From: Bacteroidales bacterium | GTDB taxonomy: Bacteria > Bacteroidota > Bacteroidia > Bacteroidales > UBA7960 | Assembly (NCBI GenBank): GCA_003451785.1 | Contig: DMJL01000192.1 | Span: 572-8,823 of the forward strand | Direction of reading: 5' to 3' | DNA length: 8,252 nt | Shown: piece after piece, positions 6,089 through 8,252 of the stretch | Layout of the letters: every line of letters begins with the position of its first letter | Numbering within the stretch: the stretch's first letter is position 1 | Made by a program: the position numbers and the translations under genes | The notes under the pieces: model-generated | Told to the model about the DNA's origin: nothing | Databases searched by the model: none | What the model saw: the letters and a program-made list of their open reading frames with translations, nothing else

Positions 6089-6280
6089 ATGGGAAAAGCT
6101 ATTGTAAAATGCTGCATTGCCACCTATGCAGAAGACGAGTATGTGGTAGAGGTAGAATGTGCCAACGATGAAATTGATGAAGTGATTATTGCACGGGCTT
6201 GGAAAAAACTGAAATCAGAAGAGCAAGCCCTACCCTACGGAAACCGCACGGCAATAATCTTGCGCCGCATTGCAGATTGA
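6089..6280 (+). CDS. Small conserved-looking protein of unknown function
   Basis: This 63-residue acidic protein starts at the ATG 6089-6091, with GAAGGG (6077-6082) six bases upstream, a better Shine-Dalgarno site than elsewhere in the window. The sequence (MGKAIVKCCIATYAEDEYVVEVEC... to RRIAD) suggests an alternating beta-strand start with a Cys pair (residues 8-9), an acidic middle with a helix (IIARAWKKLKSEEQ) and a closing strand. There is no signal peptide or membrane segment. I do not recognise the family. Its stop TGA lies one base before the ATG of the MmcQ/YjbR gene, so the two are almost certainly one transcription unit and translationally coupled. The good ribosome site and tight coupling argue that it is real. 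Confidence 0.72.
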   Translation: MGKAIVKCCIATYAEDEYVVEVECANDEIDEVIIARAWKKLKSEEQALPYGNRTAIILRRIAD

Positions 6281-6281
6281 A

Positions 6282-6656
6282 ATGGATATCGAAGCGTTTC
6301 GAGATTATTGCCTATCCAAAGACGGAGTTGACGAAAGTTTTCCTTTCGATAATAAAACTTTGGTTTTCAAGGTAATGGGCAAAATATTTGTATTAACGGA
6401 TGTGGATACCTTCCAAACAGTGAATGTAAAGTGCGAACCTGAATTAGCCATTTCCCTACGCGAGCAATATCCTGCAGTATTGCCCGGATATCACATGAAT
6501 AAGCAACATTGGAACACCATAGTAATGGATGGTAGCATTGGCGACGATACGATAAAGGAGTGGATAGATCATTCCTACAAGATGGTGGTGCAGGGCCTTC
6601 CGCCTAAAATGCGAAGCCTGCTTGCCCTAATGCAGGAAAAGCAATCTGATTTTTAA
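6282..6656 (+). CDS. MmcQ/YjbR family protein (DUF419)
   Basis: This 124-residue protein fits the MmcQ/YjbR family, small alpha/beta proteins with a fold like a DNA-binding domain; binding of nucleic acid is inferred for the family and not shown here. Family landmarks are clear: the N-terminal MDIEAFRDYCLS helix, the SFPFDNKTLVFKVMGKIFVL strands (19-38), and the NVKCEPELAISLREQYPAVLPGYHMNKQHWNTI block in the middle. Length is typical (about 115-125). I chose the ATG at 6282-6284, which matches the family N-terminus; a TTG at 6270 in the same frame would add four residues inside the previous gene. The start follows the upstream stop by one base (TGA-a-ATG), implying re-initiation. It ends 44 bases before the stop of the convergent ABC ATPase. 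Confidence 0.93.
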   Translation: MDIEAFRDYCLSKDGVDESFPFDNKTLVFKVMGKIFVLTDVDTFQTVNVKCEPELAISLREQYPAVLPGYHMNKQHWNTIVMDGSIGDDTIKEWIDHSYKMVVQGLPPKMRSLLALMQEKQSDF

Positions 6657-6700
6657 AATAAGGCTATTCAGTTCAACGAATCAGTTGGAAGAAAGTGGCA

Positions 6701-7765
6701 TCAGCCATCCAATATCCCAGGCTCGCTATCTTTTCTTTGCCTAAAAAAGCAAACGCGATCATCAATACAAACATCTTGACTCACATTAAGAAGTATTTCG
6801 AAATTGGAGTCGCTGCAATCGCACACATTCAGGGTAAGTTCCCTGGTAGATCCCATGTACTGGTCATTAAGCACCTTGGCTTTGAAACATCCTGATGCAT
6901 CGGGGCTACATAATTCAAAATCATCAGGACGAATGGAAAGCTGTACTTTGGAAGTTGAAAGTTGACTGTGGTTTTTGGAATGAATTAAGCCCATGGGGGT
7001 TTGAAAACCTCCGGGAACGGGCAATGCATCGAACAAGTTTGTTTTTCCAAAAAAGCGTGCCACATAAGAATTCACCGGCTTTCGGTAAACGCCTGATGGG
7101 GTTCCTATTTGCTGGCATACGCCTTCTTTTAACACAGCCACCCTATCGGCAAGTGAAAGCACATCGCGAGTATCGTGTGTTACAAAGATTGCTGTAGTTT
7201 GGGTTTCACGGAGAATTTTGCCGATATCCTCTCGCATTTGCATTTTGCGCAAAGTGTCGATATTGCTGAAGGGTTCGTCGAAAAGCATAACTTTGGGTTG
7301 GGGAGCAAGTGCCCTTGCAAGGGCTACTCTTTGTTTTTGACCACCCGACAATTGATGTGGATACCTTTGTGTAAATTCATCCAATCCACAAACAGCTATG
7401 GCATCCATAAGCTTTTGCTTACGGCTTTGCTTGTCGAAATTAGAAAGCCCGAAGACTATGTTTTGCTCAACCGTTTTGTTGGGAAAGAGTGCATAATCCT
7501 GGAAAACAATCCCAACTCCACGCTTGTTGGGAGCAACAAACACATGGTCGCCTACTACTTCTTGCCCGGCTAAGATAATGGAGCCCTTATCCGGTGCTTC
7601 AAACCCCGAAATCATACGCAAAATGGTGGTTTTGCCACACCCGCTTTCTCCCAAGAGTGCAATGATTTCGCCTTTGTTTACTTCTATCGAAAAATCGTGT
7701 ACAGCAAATCGCTTATTGCCCGCAAATTTCTTAGAGATATGGGATATTGCCAACAGTGGATTCAT
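6701..7765 (-). CDS. fbpC: ABC transporter ATP-binding protein, ferric-iron (FbpC) type
   Basis: This 354-residue ATPase powers an inner-membrane importer. Nucleotide-binding motifs are complete: Walker A GESGCGKTT (39-47), Q-loop VFQDYALFP (Gln89), signature LSGGQKQR (139-146), Walker B VMLFDE (159-164), D-loop SNID (167-170) and the switch His in VTHD (His197). The part after about residue 240 is the TOBE-like regulatory domain, with the LSIRPDD strand typical of FbpC/PotA/CysA-like ATPases. The partner permease lies 118 bases upstream on the same strand and its sequence favours Fe(III) as substrate; thiamine, polyamine or sulfate import are less likely alternatives. The start MNPLLAISHISKKF at ATG 7763-7765 fits the family. 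Six Cys lie in the last 79 residues, which is unusual. No iron-responsive operator was recognised. Confidence 0.93.
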   Translation of the reverse strand: MNPLLAISHISKKFAGNKRFAVHDFSIEVNKGEIIALLGESGCGKTTILRMISGFEAPDKGSIILAGQEVVGDHVFVAPNKRGVGIVFQDYALFPNKTVEQNIVFGLSNFDKQSRKQKLMDAIAVCGLDEFTQRYPHQLSGGQKQRVALARALAPQPKVMLFDEPFSNIDTLRKMQMREDIGKILRETQTTAIFVTHDTRDVLSLADRVAVLKEGVCQQIGTPSGVYRKPVNSYVARFFGKTNLFDALPVPGGFQTPMGLIHSKNHSQLSTSKVQLSIRPDDFELCSPDASGCFKAKVLNDQYMGSTRELTLNVCDCSDSNFEILLNVSQDVCIDDRVCFFRQRKDSEPGILDG

Positions 7766-7883
7766 GCTTTTTTAAAATAATTTGTTACTTGGTAAACCGT
7801 TCATTGTACTTTGAAAATACTCTTTTCGTGGGATACATAACTTACTTGCTTTTCGGTATTAAATGCAAACGAGCGAATGCGAT

Positions 7884-8252
7884 TTAGTTGCCTTTTGGCG
7901 AGAATTTATGCAAAAACCAAACGGGAATCAATCCCATCAAAACAACTACCAAGGCATAGGGGGCAGCTTCTGCAATTCTCTCATCAGTAGCAAACTCAAA
8001 TGCCCTGATTGCCAAAGTGTCGAAATTGAATGGGCGCAAGATGAGGGTAATGGGCAGTTCCTTCATCACATCTATAAAAACCAGAAGCAATCCCACGCCA
8101 ACAGGTCTTTTTAGCAAAGGCAGCAGAACTTGCTTTAAGGTTTGCCAATATGATTTCCCCAAGGATCTTGAAGACTCATCGAGAGAAGTAGAAACATTGG
8201 CTAATGCACTATCTATACCATTATATGCGACCGCCATAAATCGCACAGTATA
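7884..8252 (-). CDS. fbpB: ABC transporter permease, Fe(III) (FbpB) type, N-terminal part beyond window
   Basis: The C-terminal 122 residues are visible; the frame is open to the window edge and reads YTVRFMAVAYNGIDSAL at the break, so the GTG at 8246 is internal and not a start. The EAA-type loop that docks onto the ATPase is present (ESSRSLGKSYWQTLKQVLLP), followed by membrane helices around VGLLLVFIDVMKELPITLILRP and PYALVVVLMGLIPVWFL. The stretch DVMKELPITLILRPFNFDTLAIRAFEF is characteristic of FbpB/SfuB ferric permeases, which are two-domain proteins of over 500 residues. It forms the membrane channel with the ATPase encoded downstream. The 118-bp gap to that gene is AT-rich and long enough to carry a promoter, but no box was clear. 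A periplasmic binding protein gene is expected beyond 8252. Confidence 0.93.
   Translation of the reverse strand, partial: YTVRFMAVAYNGIDSALANVSTSLDESSRSLGKSYWQTLKQVLLPLLKRPVGVGLLLVFIDVMKELPITLILRPFNFDTLAIRAFEFATDERIAEAAPYALVVVLMGLIPVWFLHKFSPKGN

Noticed and set aside
6270..6281. TTG start for the MmcQ/YjbR protein
   Set aside because: The ATG at 6282 matches the family start and has ideal coupling with the preceding stop; the TTG would add four residues within the upstream gene.

Overview
The window looks like chromosomal DNA from a Bacteroidota (Bacteroidetes) bacterium. This rests on AT-rich spacers, TAnnTTTG-type promoter boxes, weak or absent Shine-Dalgarno sites, a stand-alone four-helix-bundle (23S-IVS type) gene, an MmcQ/YjbR protein and an IS4 transposase of a style common in that phylum. 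It is an accessory or mosaic stretch in which surface-glycan genes sit between mobile or repetitive DNA and an iron-type ABC transporter.

Layout. 1-885 (+): the 3' part of an IS4-family transposase, cut by the window edge. 1030-2223 (-): a WecA/MraY-family polyprenyl-phosphate sugar-1-phosphate transferase. 2224-2954: a gene-free spacer with a MITE-like 87-bp inverted-repeat element and an 18-bp perfect palindrome. 2955-3911 (-): a highly charged coiled-coil protein of unknown function. 4064-4936 (-): glucose-1-phosphate thymidylyltransferase (RmlA/RfbA), with an 8-bp tandem repeat just upstream of its start codon. 4989-5369 (-): a four-helix-bundle protein with a TTG start, flanked on both sides by degenerate 8-bp repeats of one family in opposite orientation. 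5370-6088: a long spacer with a consensus-like promoter box and a perfect 10-bp inverted repeat. 6089-6280 and 6282-6656 (+): a small unknown protein coupled to an MmcQ/YjbR-family protein. 6701-7765 (-): an FbpC-like ABC ATPase. 7884-8252 (-): the C-terminal part of an FbpB-like permease, running off the window.

How the genes relate. The transferase (lipid-linked glycan initiation) and RmlA (dTDP-glucose, the precursor of dTDP-rhamnose) fit one surface polysaccharide pathway, but no rmlBCD, flippase or polymerase is visible, so this is a fragment of such a locus or dispersed genes. The permease and ATPase form an importer module, most likely for ferric iron; the substrate-binding protein would lie beyond 8252. 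The most unusual structure is the roughly 500-bp unit at 4948-5449: the four-helix-bundle gene bracketed by oppositely oriented 8-bp repeat arrays and placed directly in front of rmlA. It could be a small mobile or repeat-associated cassette, but this is inference from one copy.
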